Below are positions 40,330-49,935 of a stretch of DNA of 64,000 nucleotides, piece after piece. The position numbers were made by a program, and so were the translations under genes. The stretch's first letter is position 1, and every line of letters begins with the position of its first letter. Origin of the DNA: CAYVOV01 sp964453525 (GTDB lineage: Bacteria > Chloroflexota > Dehalococcoidia > Dehalococcoidales > UBA2162); contig CAYVOV010000009.1 of assembly GCA_964453525.1 (NCBI GenBank), forward strand, positions 1 to 64,000, in the 5' to 3' direction. A model generated the notes under the pieces. The model saw only the letters and a list, made by a program, of their open reading frames with translations. It had not been told where the DNA came from and did no database searches.

Positions 40330-41598
40330 CTAACTGACTACTTTCGCCATATACGGTGACTGATAGTAGGTCTTATTCTTTACAAGAGCAAACGAAAGAC
40401 GAAGCAGCCTATTCAATGCTGCACCGACTACCTCTCTGCCATTTAGAGGATTGGCATTGACTGGTCTTTCGCGTCTTTCTTTAGCCCAAGCTCGAAAGTC
40501 CGGATTGAGTCTCAGCATGGGGATGACCGATGTCCAGGCACAATACCTTAGCACCGGGCGTCCTTGTTTACTCATCGGCGTTTTCGACTTCTTCTTCCCC
40601 GCCGATTCCGATTCTGTTGGATTACTTCCGGCCATCTTGATCATTTGTTTGGCACTTGGATATAACTTAAAACAGCCGAGTTCAGCGAGCAATCCGGCCA
40701 CTGATATATAATTGAGACCTCTTATTGAGAGTAAATACTTACCTTCTTCTGCCTCGTCTACCAGTCTGACCAAGTTCTTGTCGATGACCCGTATTTGCTC
40801 TCTGATAAGTTTAAGCTTTTCTACAAGGAAGAAAACTTCGATAGACAGGGAATGGGCTCCGGCTTCAATTCCGATCGATTCATTGGCGATATCATGGAGC
40901 TCTCGAAGTTTACTTCGCATCAGACGCTTGCCGTGATGATACATTTCGATTTCGGCTATAAACTCATCTTTACTCATTCTGGAAATTACATAAGGAATGG
41001 AACAGGTGGAAAGTACGCTGAGTGCTGTCAGTCTACAGGGATTTTTAAATACCCGGACAAATTCGGGAAAGAGTGAATCAAGCAGTCCTTTGAGAAGATT
41101 GGTTATTCTGGTACGTTCCTTCACAAGCCGGCGATAGGTATTGTGAGCGGTCCTGAGTTCAGCGTAAACACCCTGAGGTATCACACTTTCGACAAATTCA
41201 CCGGTACATAGGAGTTGGGCTGCTACCTCGGCATCTCGATAATCATTCTTTCTCTTGTTGATGTCCTTTCCCTCACGTCGCCTCTTCAGCGTGTACTGGT
41301 TAATGAATCGATATGGAATACCCTTATCATCGAGATAGTAGGCTATATTTCGCCAGTAGTGACCTCCGGTCTCAATTGCCAACATGACACCTCGACAATT
41401 TGACTTGGCCATCTCAGATTTCGCTCGTTGAAGCAATAAATCTAGTCCTTCCCTGGTATTATTGAATTTAAACCTGGCTTGGATGGTGAGATTTTGTGTG
41501 ATAGCCGCTGCTGCATGCTTCTTCTTATGAGGGTCAATTCCTACGATCAAGTATCCCTCGGGTACTTGTTTACGTTTCTTGGCTGCGTTATTCTTCAT
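40330..41598 (-). CDS. IS110 family transposase
   Basis: The 422-residue recombinase has the N-terminal RuvC-like DEDD domain (YLIVGIDPHKKKHAAAA, MLAIETGGHYW, RKNDYRDAEVAAQLL) and the C-terminal Transposase_20 domain (LLSIRGLNYISVAGLLAELG, then IKMAGSNPTE with the conserved serine). It is full length. Downstream (40221-40311) is a strongly structured non-coding segment. Upstream, GGATGGC (41603-41609) and GCCATCC (41661-41667) form another stem. Element ends were not found. The gene is well preserved and may still be active. Confidence 0.93.
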   Translation of the reverse strand: MKNNAAKKRKQVPEGYLIVGIDPHKKKHAAAAITQNLTIQARFKFNNTREGLDLLLQRAKSEMAKSNCRGVMLAIETGGHYWRNIAYYLDDKGIPYRFINQYTLKRRREGKDINKRKNDYRDAEVAAQLLCTGEFVESVIPQGVYAELRTAHNTYRRLVKERTRITNLLKGLLDSLFPEFVRVFKNPCRLTALSVLSTCSIPYVISRMSKDEFIAEIEMYHHGKRLMRSKLRELHDIANESIGIEAGAHSLSIEVFFLVEKLKLIREQIRVIDKNLVRLVDEAEEGKYLLSIRGLNYISVAGLLAELGCFKLYPSAKQMIKMAGSNPTESESAGKKKSKTPMSKQGRPVLRYCAWTSVIPMLRLNPDFRAWAKERRERPVNANPLNGREVVGAALNRLLRLSFALVKNKTYYQSPYMAKVVS

Positions 41599-41884
41599 TC
41601 TGGGATGGCCCCTTTCTGCTTTAGATTGTGTACTCGCTGTACCTCTCTATTGTAACTGGAGCCATCCTCCTTTGTTATTGGATATACTAATTCTCGGTAA
41701 TGTTCAATCTGGCTCAATCCAACAATAAGTCATAAGGTAAAATTTCAAGAACTGGCACGTTTATCATCCCCCTCCGGGGGTACCAACAGATAGAAAAAGC
41801 CAAACTCACCATTGATTACAGAATCCGTATTTACCTCACCGGGCTTATGGAAACCTAGGCTTGCTTACAAAAAGGCGGTCAATA

Positions 41885-41962
41885 ATGGCAGAGCAGCTTT
41901 GCCCAGTGTGTGGTTGTGGTTCTCTGAGCTCTTGGGGGAGAGCACTTTCGGTCACTTCCTGA
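41885..41962 (+). pseudogene. Short remnant with CPVCGC knuckle, 25 codons
   Basis: ATG 41885 opens a 25-codon frame MAEQLCPVCGCGSLS... ending TGA at 41960-41962. The start looks like the front of a small cysteine-rich or metallothionein-like protein, but the second knuckle is missing. It lies between the IS110 flank and the ZIP gene. It may be a truncated gene or chance. Confidence 0.25.
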
Positions 41963-42024
41963 GGCGCGGCGAGACTTCGCCCTCCGTTTCCAGATTTCTA
42001 AAGTAACAGACAATGATGTATGAT

Positions 42025-42059
42025 ATGGGGAGATTCAGGTTAGATACAGGTCTCCCCAT
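42025..42059 (+). terminator. Hairpin before the ZIP gene (terminator- or attenuator-like)
   Basis: ATGGGGAGA (42025-42033) pairs with TCTCCCCAT (42051-42059) with a 17-nt loop. Only a short T-rich stretch follows. It lies 20 bases before the GTG start of the ZIP gene, so it could end upstream transcription or attenuate the transporter. Confidence 0.5.
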
Positions 42060-42079
42060 TATCATTAGCATTTAGTTAA

Positions 42080-42895
42080 GTGGTGATTGAGCTATTTCAA
42101 AACCTTAATCCAGTGATACAGGCGCTTCTTGCGACCTGTTTTACCTGGGCAGTGACGGCCATAGGTGCCGCTACTGTCTTTACCGCAAAAGATATAAGCC
42201 GAAGAGTGCTTGATGCAATGCTTGGCTTTGCTGGTGGAGTCATGATTGCCGCCAGCTACTGGTCGCTTCTGGCGCCGGCAATTGAAATGTCAGAAGGTAA
42301 GGATATCCCTGCCTGGGTGCCACCTGTAGTGGGATTCCTGATTGGCGGTATCTTCCTGAGAGGAGCTGACAGGCTGCTGCCCCATCTTCACGCTGGCTTT
42401 CGTATGGAGGAAGCCGAGGGCATAAAGACCAGTTGGCACCGGAGTACCTTACTTATTCTCGCTATCACCCTGCATAATATCCCGGAAGGTCTTGCCGTGG
42501 GGGTTGCCTTCGGTGCTCTTGCCGCCGGCTTACCTTCTGCCTCGCTGGGAGCAGCCGCAGCCCTGGCCATCGGCATAGGCATACAGAACTTTCCTGAGGG
42601 AATGGCGGTTTCTATGCCCCTTCGCCGCGAGGGTATGTCCCGTCTGAAGAGCTTCTGGTACGGCCAGCTGTCCGCTATCGTCGAACCTGTAGCTGGTGTT
42701 ATCGGGGCCGCCGCTGTCATTATTGCCCAGCCTGTTCTGCCATATGCACTGGCCTTTGCCGCCGGTGCCATGATATTCGTTGTCATTGAGGAAGTAGTAC
42801 CAGAAGCTCAGCGAGGTGGTAACACTGACCTTGCCACAATGGGCGGTATGGTCGGCTTTGCCGTAATGATGCTGCTTGATGTTGCCTTTGGCTAG
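42080..42895 (+). CDS. ZIP family metal transporter (ZupT/GufA-like)
   Basis: A 271-residue transporter with about eight membrane helices. The metal-binding helices IV and V carry LHNIPEGLAVG and IQNFPEGMAVS, the ZIP signatures. A histidine-containing loop (DRLLPHLHAGF) is present. It should import divalent cations such as zinc or iron by a carrier mechanism. The start is a GTG (42080) in TAAGTGGTGATTG; a second GTG follows directly. Confidence 0.92.
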   Translation: MVIELFQNLNPVIQALLATCFTWAVTAIGAATVFTAKDISRRVLDAMLGFAGGVMIAASYWSLLAPAIEMSEGKDIPAWVPPVVGFLIGGIFLRGADRLLPHLHAGFRMEEAEGIKTSWHRSTLLILAITLHNIPEGLAVGVAFGALAAGLPSASLGAAAALAIGIGIQNFPEGMAVSMPLRREGMSRLKSFWYGQLSAIVEPVAGVIGAAAVIIAQPVLPYALAFAAGAMIFVVIEEVVPEAQRGGNTDLATMGGMVGFAVMMLLDVAFG

Positions 42896-43028
42896 AGTGG
42901 ATGATTCATGGCGCGATGATGGTATTCAATAAGGTTGGACTTGATTTGTATACAAAACAATAATCCGCTAAATTATTTGATAATCCAGTATAATGTGCGG
43001 CTAAGCTCATCCAGGGTTATCCGTACGA

Positions 43029-43136
43029 ATGAGAAGATATATTCGATGGAATGTTATCGCAGCCGGGCTGGGAGTCGGGCCACTGGTCAGGTTTATAAGA
43101 TTAATCGCTAACGTCTCCAGGGAGGTTATCAGTTAA
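43029..43136 (+). CDS. Possible small protein, 35 aa
   Basis: ATG 43029 to TAA 43134-43136 encodes a 35-residue basic, partly hydrophobic product (MRRYIRWNVIAAGLGVGPLV...). It lies in the 240-bp gap between the ZIP and RNase H-like genes, with its last 4 bases overlapping the convergent gene. The amphipathic, arginine-capped pattern looks protein-like, but there is no good Shine-Dalgarno. Confidence 0.35.
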   Translation: MRRYIRWNVIAAGLGVGPLVRFIRLIANVSREVIS

Positions 43137-43627
43137 GGGAGAAGCTTTTCCTTCAGTGTTTTCAGATTGACAACGTCTTCCCGGTTATAGGCAAGCAGCG
43201 TATTCAGAGCATCCTCGTCGAAGTAGTCCAGGTACCTCCACCATAACCTGACTGCCTCGAAGCCATTGACTTCGGTTAACTGCCTTGCTATGCCGAGCTG
43301 CCTTTCAACGCCCTTGAAACCGCCGTAAAGGTTATTCCGCCAGCAGTCATACATAAGGTCGCGGTGTTCAAAGATTTCCGCCAGATTGATGCCAAGGCGG
43401 TAATGGATAAAGGGCAAATCGAACCTTTTTCCGTTGTAAGTGTAGATTGTATTAACACCCTGGAGTGCTTCCAGGATATTGGCTTTATTCACATCCATGC
43501 CGACAAGCTGAATAACACTGGAATCTTCTCCATTGCAGAGATAGATACCGATAACGGTGATATCATCGTTTAGGAAAGACAGCCCGGTAGTCTCGATATC
43601 CAGATAGGCTTCAATACAGGCAGGCAC
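43133..43627 (-). CDS. RNase H-like (YprB-type) 3'-5' exonuclease domain protein
   Basis: A 164-residue DEDD-type protein: AYLDIETTGLSF (first D and E), IYTYNGKRFDLPFI (second D), and LLAYNREDVVNLKTL (last D with the tyrosine of DEDDy enzymes). This matches the ribonuclease H-like YprB domain. It is probably a cytoplasmic exonuclease; substrate unknown. The start at 43627 is the ATG of MPACIEAYLD. Confidence 0.9.
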   Translation of the reverse strand: MPACIEAYLDIETTGLSFLNDDITVIGIYLCNGEDSSVIQLVGMDVNKANILEALQGVNTIYTYNGKRFDLPFIHYRLGINLAEIFEHRDLMYDCWRNNLYGGFKGVERQLGIARQLTEVNGFEAVRLWWRYLDYFDEDALNTLLAYNREDVVNLKTLKEKLLP

Positions 43628-43831
43628 TTTAGAAAACTCACAGCATTTTATTTAGCTGTATTATACAATATCAGGGAGTCACAGGGTAGAATGCCGGTAC
43701 CGTGGAATAGAGCAGATGCGAATGCTAACCCAGAAAGTTGGTCATTATCTCGGAGAACCCAGTTATTAATATGATTTACGTCACTCTGATTGCGAACCGG
43801 TCCGGCTATTATCCGGACCGGTAAAGGAATG

Positions 43832-44113
43832 CTAGCTGGCGAAATTCCCGCAGATGACGAGCTTCGGGCCATGCGGAGTATTATCAACATCCAAAGTAAT
43901 ATTTCTTAATTTTGAGGCAAGCTCGCGGTTCACTACCAGTATTTTCATGCCCATATACTTGACCACCCTGTCTCCCGCTTCCTCAATGTCTATACCCAGT
44001 CCGAGTTCACCACCGCCCCGGTCACAGAGTCTCAAACGCGCCTGCGGCAACTCAACCGAAGTTTCCAGTATTCTTTTTAGCTCCTGCTTTGCTCCATTTG
44101 TAAAATATAACAT
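43832..44113 (-). CDS. HesB/IscA-like (A-type iron-sulfur) domain protein
   Basis: The 93-residue protein has the HesB/YadR/YfhF fold pattern (LRLCDRGGGELGLGIDIEEAGDRVV, KILVVNRELASKLRNITLDVD). The typical A-type ligands C and C-G-C near the C-terminus are missing; only single cysteines remain (LRLC and VIC), so it may belong to the family branch without scaffold function. The ATG at 44113 has AGGAG before it. Confidence 0.8.
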   Translation of the reverse strand: MLYFTNGAKQELKRILETSVELPQARLRLCDRGGGELGLGIDIEEAGDRVVKYMGMKILVVNRELASKLRNITLDVDNTPHGPKLVICGNFAS

Positions 44114-44299
44114 CTGCCTACTCCTTTAAATCAGTCTTTAGGTAGTTTAGCGGTATATAATTAAATTCCGGTTAAAATCTTGCTCCGGATATTAATAAGT
44201 GGTTACAAAAAGGTTACAAAGTTGTTAGAATGTGGCCCGTCAGCCGGATGTTATTATTGATTTGGATTTTATGGTGCTGCTAGGTTCCGGTTGAATTAA

Positions 44300-44545
44300 G
44301 TGCTCTCCCCCTGTCTCCCCCTCTCAAACAGATCCTTGATTCACAGTGAGATTAATCGCTCGTTTGAGAGGGCGAGAGATTATTGAGAGGGGGCTCCGTC
44401 CCCTCTCAATAAAATGAATAATCGTACTTTAAAGCAGAGACCGACTATAGTGATGGATTATGGTGGGAGATTTCTAAAGAGGGGGAGCCCCCCTCTTTAG
44501 CTTCCTTAAGGGCGGTGAGCGGGAATAGATATATTAAAAAGGCGG
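44300..44545. repeat. Cluster of dispersed repeats and hairpins
   Basis: The gap 44114-44617 has no gene I can support. It holds the palindrome CTCTCAAAC...GTTTGAGAG, a perfect 11-bp hairpin (ATTGAGAGGGG 44381-44391 with CCCCTCTCAAT 44400-44410) and copy B of the repeat seen at 2812-2880 (44471-44541). Confidence 0.7.
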
Positions 44546-44617
44546 AGTACTTCATTCAACTAAAACCGAACGGTGCCGTTTTCATCGGTTATTGGAACGA
44601 TGTTATTATCCGCTGCT

Positions 44618-45832
44618 CTATAGTCTATAGCGGCGGAGCAGCAGCGATGAGACTATTGTCAGCATACTTACACCGGCGGCGATGATGAAGGCGATATCAT
44701 AACTCCCTGTAAGGTCGAAAATGAGACCGCTCATCGGAGTACCGATAGCACCGCCGATAGTACCGAGCAGCAAAACAGTGCCGAATATAGAACCCAGAGA
44801 TTTAAAGCCGAAAAGCTCGGCTGATACTAATGTCCACAATGGAATAACCGCTCCGTAAAAGAACCCGTAAACGGCGGCAAACAGGTAGAACATCCATGCA
44901 TCTGTGGCGATAATAAGCCAGGCAAGAGCTACCGCCGTCACGATAAGACAGATACTCAGCAGGCGGGTGCTTCCCAGACGATCGGTAACGAAACCGGCAG
45001 ATAGCATACCCAGAATACTGGCCGCGGCGACTATAGAGAGAATGCTGGCGGCAACTACGGCTGACATTCCAACATCGATAGCATTGGGTACGGTATGCAC
45101 GATAATCATTTGCAGGCAGAAGCCAAACCCGAAATGTGTCATGGCGAAGAACCAGAAGCGTCGCGACCTCATTGCCTGCATGAATGAAATTCCAGTTACT
45201 GAAGTATCAACAGATATGTCAGTAACTGACTTGCGGTCTCCGAAAGGTCTGAGTCCCACTTCCCTCGGGTCTCTTTTCATAAACGGTGTTAGGGGGAGAG
45301 CGATAACAAGACGCAGGACTCCCAGAACAATGAAGGCTTGCCGCCAGTCAAAGAGCGTGAGCAGCCACTGAACAAGTAGAGGCGCCAGCACCGAGCCTAC
45401 GCCGAATCCGGCAGAAGGAATGGCTACGGCAATTCCCCTCTTTGCGGCATTGAACCACCTGGGAATAGCGGTATTGAGGGGAGCAACAGTACCTCCTATG
45501 CCAAGTCCCAGGAAGATGCCCCATATCAGGTATACCTGCCACAGAGAGTTAACGAGTGACATCAGAAAAAAACCAACCGCCATGGCTGTTCCACCGATGG
45601 CTACCAGTCCGCGGGGACCGTAGCGGTCACTGATTCTGCCGGTGATTGTGGAAAGAAAGCCGGCCACGAGTATTCCTGCGGAAAAGGCGGCCGATAGCTC
45701 TCCCCTGTCCCAGTCGAACTCCTGTGTCAGCGGCGTCAGGAAAACGCCGAAGCCGTAGATTGACAACGCATTGGTGGCAAAGACGAAGGAAGCACTGGTA
45801 ACTACCACCCATCCATAGTGAATTCTTCTCAA
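44618..45832 (-). CDS. Major facilitator superfamily transporter (OFA/monocarboxylate type)
   Basis: A 404-residue, 12-helix MFS protein. The N-terminus MRRIHYGWVVVTSASFVFATNALSIYGFGVFLTPL and GRISDRYGPRGLVAIGG (motif between helices 2 and 3) fit the oxalate:formate antiporter-like branch, which carries small carboxylates. FVTDRLGSTRLLSI is the matching motif in the second half. It may export or import organic acids. The start appears to be a TTG. Confidence 0.92.
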   Translation of the reverse strand: MRRIHYGWVVVTSASFVFATNALSIYGFGVFLTPLTQEFDWDRGELSAAFSAGILVAGFLSTITGRISDRYGPRGLVAIGGTAMAVGFFLMSLVNSLWQVYLIWGIFLGLGIGGTVAPLNTAIPRWFNAAKRGIAVAIPSAGFGVGSVLAPLLVQWLLTLFDWRQAFIVLGVLRLVIALPLTPFMKRDPREVGLRPFGDRKSVTDISVDTSVTGISFMQAMRSRRFWFFAMTHFGFGFCLQMIIVHTVPNAIDVGMSAVVAASILSIVAAASILGMLSAGFVTDRLGSTRLLSICLIVTAVALAWLIIATDAWMFYLFAAVYGFFYGAVIPLWTLVSAELFGFKSLGSIFGTVLLLGTIGGAIGTPMSGLIFDLTGSYDIAFIIAAGVSMLTIVSSLLLRRYRL

Positions 45833-45944
45833 GTCTTACGATAACTCCGGACTGAAATGTGGGGAATGATGAGCATGAGCCATTTCCCCCGGTATTATGA
45901 GTGATTCTGTAAAATTTATCCGGTCAGGTACACCCCGGCTAATA

Positions 45945-46796
45945 TCAGACATTCGGGAAGAGCGGTTTATACTGAGTAACCTCGGAGACTACTTCTTTCT
46001 GCTTACCCACGTCCATAGTCTTGAATCTCTCGGCAGCGTCAATAACGAGCGGCCAGAGATTCAGTTCACCGGGCATTGCCGCTGTGGTGATATCCTGGCT
46101 CAGGGCGTACCAGAGGCTCTTATCTATCTCAGTTTGTTCATCGAACGGTTCATACCACGTCCGGTGCATGTGCATTGTCGTTTCCCAGGGGCGCTTGGCG
46201 ATTGCTTTGATTGCGATTGTACCGACATCCTTCTGCCGGCAAATTTCGAGTAGAGTGGAGAAATCCGTATAGTCGTTACGGTGGGCAGCCAGCACCCGGT
46301 TGCAGGGAAAGAGCACGGTATCGAAATTGAAGCGATTCAACGCTTCGATATGGACGAACGGCCTGTGACCGGTTATGCCGATGTACCGGACCAATCCCTG
46401 CTCTTTCGCTTCCAGGACTGCTTCAAGTGCTCCCATCGGGCCGAGGACAACGTTCAATGCTTCCAGGTCACTGACACCATGAAACTGGAATAAATCGAAG
46501 TAGTCAGCTTTTAATGTATCCAGAGACCGCTTTATGCTTTCCCAAGCGCCGGTCTTTCCTCTCTCGGCTGTTTTACAGGCGAGGAAGATTTCTTTCTGGT
46601 GGTGCTGCATCCAGGGACCGAGCCGCATTTCCGCTTCTCCATAGGTGGGTGCAACATCGAAGTGATTTACGCCGTGTTCTATCGCCATCTCAATGCCGGC
46701 ATCTGCCTGGTCCTGTGTAACTTTCCAGAGGGCGGCACTGCCAAAGGTGAGGATACTGCTCATGTGTTCCGTCTTACCCAGTCTTCTTTTTTCCAT
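45945..46796 (-). CDS. Aldo/keto reductase family oxidoreductase
   Basis: A 283-residue AKR: GKTEHMSSILTFGSAAL, NHFDVAPTYGEAEMRLG (catalytic D and Y), LFQFHGVSDLEAL (H site), and GLVRYIGITGH. It lacks the ferredoxin tail seen in the relative at 57679. The substrate is unknown. The start ATG at 46796 follows AAGGAGAT. The stretch 46797-47105 upstream contains no gene I can support. Confidence 0.9.
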   Translation of the reverse strand: MEKRRLGKTEHMSSILTFGSAALWKVTQDQADAGIEMAIEHGVNHFDVAPTYGEAEMRLGPWMQHHQKEIFLACKTAERGKTGAWESIKRSLDTLKADYFDLFQFHGVSDLEALNVVLGPMGALEAVLEAKEQGLVRYIGITGHRPFVHIEALNRFNFDTVLFPCNRVLAAHRNDYTDFSTLLEICRQKDVGTIAIKAIAKRPWETTMHMHRTWYEPFDEQTEIDKSLWYALSQDITTAAMPGELNLWPLVIDAAERFKTMDVGKQKEVVSEVTQYKPLFPNV

Positions 46797-47105
46797 TTAA
46801 ATCTCCTTGAGACGTATAGTTTATTGTAGCAGGAAATTCATTAATACTGAAATTAATATCTGTAAAACCCTATTCAGCTCACAGCGCGGATATTCAGATG
46901 AAATCAGGGCGACCTACCTACCCGAGCCCCGAGACATAGCGGACAGGTTAGCAAGAGGGTGAGGATAAATTAAGCTATGTGACTGCTACTGAATCAATGA
47001 GATTTTATTACTGCTTCAGCCTTTTTTATTTCGGAAGGGATGCGCTTATAACATTAGGTTATAGGGTTGGCAAAGTATGTCTTGAATAAGTGGAGGAATA
47101 ACACA

Positions 47106-47673
47106 ATGAAAGCTATTGGAATTTGCGGCAGTCCCAGGAAGAATGGCAACACCGAGATAGTCACCGGGCATATTCTGAGGGCCGCCGAAGAGGAAGGAAT
47201 AGATACTGAGCTGGTCAGACTTGCTGGTCTGGATATCCGTCCCTGTACTGCCTGCATGGTCTGTGATAAAGAAGAGAACTGTCCGATAAAAGATGATTTG
47301 TTACCGGTATACAGAATAATGAAGGCGGCCGATGCCATTGTCCTGACGACGCCAGTATACTACGGCTCGATGACAGCCAATATGAAAACACTTATGGACA
47401 GGACCGGTTTTATTGCCGCTCATAACGGCAGGTTGTTCGAGGGCAAGGTGGGTTGGACCCTACGCGGTGGCACGCCGCTCCAGTCAGTATTTTACGCAGG
47501 CTCAGCTTACCTTCTGGTTTCACACGCTTGGCTTCTTTGTGCCCGGCTCTATTCACCCGAATATCGCTTTCGGCAGAGAAAAGGGAGACGTGGAGAATGA
47601 CCGGGAAGGAATGGATACCGCCTGGCGGTTTGGGAAGAACATCGCCTTTTTACTGAAAAAGCTAAATGAATAG
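47106..47673 (+). pseudogene. NADPH-dependent FMN reductase/flavodoxin-fold protein, frameshifted
   Basis: The first frame (ATG 47106, AAGTGGAGGAA upstream) starts MKAIGICGSPRKNGNTEIV, with CTACMVCDKEENCPIKDDL and TPVYYGSMTANMKTLMDR, which are the family's typical flavin-site and iron-sulfur-flavoprotein-like cysteines. The true C-terminus (VARRSSQYFTQAQLTFWF ... WRFGKNIAFLLKKLNE) is in the +1 frame from about 47455 to 47673. The first frame runs to 47600 with unrelated sequence. One base is lost or gained near 47450-47460; a sequencing error is equally possible. Confidence 0.8.
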
Positions 47674-47768
47674 GTGTTTTGTCAATGCTTTTGACAGAGA
47701 TACACTGTAAAGTTAATATATCTTCGGGGATTCTGAGTTCAGGACAGACCTGGATAAAGAGGTAATAG

Positions 47769-48914
47769 ATGGATTTTTCACTGACTGAAGAACAGAAGAT
47801 GCTGCAACAGCGAGTGAGGGAGTTTGCCAGCAAGGAACTGGAACCGGTAGCCCTTGAGCTTGACGAAAAGGATGAGTTCCCGATGGAGATTTTCAAAAAG
47901 ACAGCCCGGCTCGGTCTCTGCGGGATGACGGTTCCCACGGAGTACGGTGGCACTGGCCTGGACAAGGTCTCTTACGTTATTGCCATAGAAGAGTTATCGC
48001 AGGCTTGTCCCTCTACTGGCGGTATCTTCGCCACTCAGAACTCTCTTGTCTGCGAGTGTCTGCTGCATTTCAGCAGTGAAGAACAGAAGAAACGCTACCT
48101 AGTGCCGCTGGCGAAGGGAGAAAAAATAGGCGCCTTCGCTCTTACCGAGGCGGAGGCAGGAAGCGATGCGGCAGCGCTGGAGACCACGGCGGTAAAAGAT
48201 GGGGATTACTATATATTAAACGGCAGCAAGATTTTCATTACCGATGCTGCGGTGGCCGATACGATAATAGTTTTCGCTACCCTGAATAAAGACCTGGGGT
48301 ACAGAGGAATAACTGCTTTCATCGTCGAAAAAGACTTCCCAGGTTATTCCGTCGGCAGGACATTCCTTAAGGCCGGAATGCGTGCTGCGTCTCAGAATGA
48401 GCTTGTTTTCCAGGACTGCCGGGTGCCAGCGGCGAACCGGATGGGTACAGAAGGCGGCGGTTTCAGGATAGCTCTGGGCACAATTGACATGGGCAGAATA
48501 GGAATTGCCGCCCAGGGTCTGGGTATCGCCCGCGGTGCCTACGAGACGGCAGTGGCATATGCCAGGCAGCGCCGCCAGTTCGGCCAGGCAATCGCTGATT
48601 TCCAGGCAATTCAGTGGATGCTTGTTGATATGGTGACGAAAATTGATGCTGCCCGGCTTCTCACCTACCGGGCAGCCTGTCTTATGGACAATAAACTGCC
48701 GTTTACGAAAGAAGCGGCAATGGCAAAGGTCTATGCTACGGAAGCGGCCGCTGAAGTGGGGGCCAAGGCAGTGCAGGTCCTCGGTGGAGCCGGCTATATG
48801 AGGGATTCCCGGGCGCAGATGCACTGGCGTGCCGCCAAGCTTACCGAGATTTACGAGGGCACCTCCGAGATTCAGCGCCTTGTCATCGCCCGTGAGATAC
48901 TTAATGAAACTTAA
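47769..48914 (+). CDS. Acyl-CoA dehydrogenase
   Basis: A 381-residue short-chain-type acyl-CoA dehydrogenase with N-terminal helical domain, FALTEAEAGSDAAALET (FAD/acyl site), RRQFGQAIADFQAIQW and the C-terminal IYEGTSEIQRLVIAREI, which carries the catalytic glutamate. Electron transfer flavoprotein partners are not in the window. The ATG at 47769 follows AAGAGGTAATAG. A role in fatty-acid or aromatic acyl-CoA oxidation is likely but the chain length is unknown. Confidence 0.95.
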   Translation: MDFSLTEEQKMLQQRVREFASKELEPVALELDEKDEFPMEIFKKTARLGLCGMTVPTEYGGTGLDKVSYVIAIEELSQACPSTGGIFATQNSLVCECLLHFSSEEQKKRYLVPLAKGEKIGAFALTEAEAGSDAAALETTAVKDGDYYILNGSKIFITDAAVADTIIVFATLNKDLGYRGITAFIVEKDFPGYSVGRTFLKAGMRAASQNELVFQDCRVPAANRMGTEGGGFRIALGTIDMGRIGIAAQGLGIARGAYETAVAYARQRRQFGQAIADFQAIQWMLVDMVTKIDAARLLTYRAACLMDNKLPFTKEAAMAKVYATEAAAEVGAKAVQVLGGAGYMRDSRAQMHWRAAKLTEIYEGTSEIQRLVIAREILNET

Positions 48915-48973
48915 AACAGATTGTTTTGCTATTATCCGACTTATGTAAACCGGAAATAGCTGAGGAGTGACTG

Positions 48974-49444
48974 ATGAAATTAATTAGACAGTGGGTTCTG
49001 GAGGATTCCGTAGAGATTGACACCACGCCTGAAAAAATCTGGGAATTCTTCACCAATCTGGAAAGTAATTACACAACTTGGCATCCTGAAGACCATGTTG
49101 TGTTCAGGTGGACCAAAGGTAAGCCTATGGAAAAAGGTACTCGCTGGTATGGTGAAGAAACCGTAATGGGGAAGCTCTTCAAATTAAAAGGAACTGTCGG
49201 TGAGGTTATTCCAAACAGAAAAATATTCTTTAAATACTCTTTACCTATCTCGCTGGTGGCGCCCGGTTTCGAATGGCTGATAGAACCCAAAGACGCCGGT
49301 TCGGTTTTTACTGCCAGGAGTTATATCAGAGCCGGGGATTTATTGCTGAAGATGTCCAGAAAGGAAATTGAAACCAAGCTTGAAATGCATAACAAGCATG
49401 TGAAGGAAGAAGGCGAGAACCTGAAAAGAGTTCTGGAAGGTTAA
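48974..49444 (+). CDS. SRPBCC family protein (polyketide cyclase-like)
   Basis: A 156-residue START/SRPBCC-fold protein: DSVEIDTTPEKIWEFFTNLES at the N-terminus, EETVMGKLFKLKGTVGEVIPNRKIFFKYSL in the barrel, and the long C-terminal helix (EIETKLEMHNKHVKEEGENLKRVLE). These bind hydrophobic ligands. The gene follows acyl-CoA dehydrogenase by 59 bases. Confidence 0.85.
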   Translation: MKLIRQWVLEDSVEIDTTPEKIWEFFTNLESNYTTWHPEDHVVFRWTKGKPMEKGTRWYGEETVMGKLFKLKGTVGEVIPNRKIFFKYSLPISLVAPGFEWLIEPKDAGSVFTARSYIRAGDLLLKMSRKEIETKLEMHNKHVKEEGENLKRVLEG

Positions 49445-49496
49445 GTGGGGTAAGCAGGTTTCGAACCTGTGAAGGTACTGTCCAGTTCTAACTTGT

Positions 49497-49700
49497 GTTG
49501 TCATTGCGAGCCCCGATTGCATCGGGGCGTGGCAATCAATAATTTCCTTTGTCATTGCGAGCGAAGCGAAGCAATCTCAATAAATATATCTATATAGATT
49601 ACCACGTCGCCCCGACTCTGTCGGGACTCCTCATAATGACAATTGTCGAGATTGCCACGTCATCCCGATTTCATCAGGACTCCTCGCAATTACAGATGAA
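49497..49700. repeat. Cluster of GTCATTGCGAGC-type repeats
   Basis: Units TTGTCATTGCGAGCCCCGAT, TTGTCATTGCGAGCGAAGCG, ATTACCACGTCGCCCCGAC and GAGATTGCCACGTCATCCCG with their paired ends CTCATAATGACA and CTCGCAATTACA tile this segment. From here to 49935 I see nothing else coding. Confidence 0.75.
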
Positions 49701-49935
49701 GTAGTCAGATGTAAACAGAATCTCTATGAAGTGGTTTTGAAAAATGAGGCGGCCTCTGCTATAATTCCCGTTAGATTTGCGCAGGTCGATACCCTTATAA
49801 TAGATATGACGGCAGGTTTCTGCTGGATTCGGAATGAGAAGGATAATAATCATCAGCCGCTATGCATAATCAACAGCCCTGGTAAGGGCTATTGCATTTA
49901 TTGAGAATGGATGAATTAGCTGGAAGAAATGCGTG

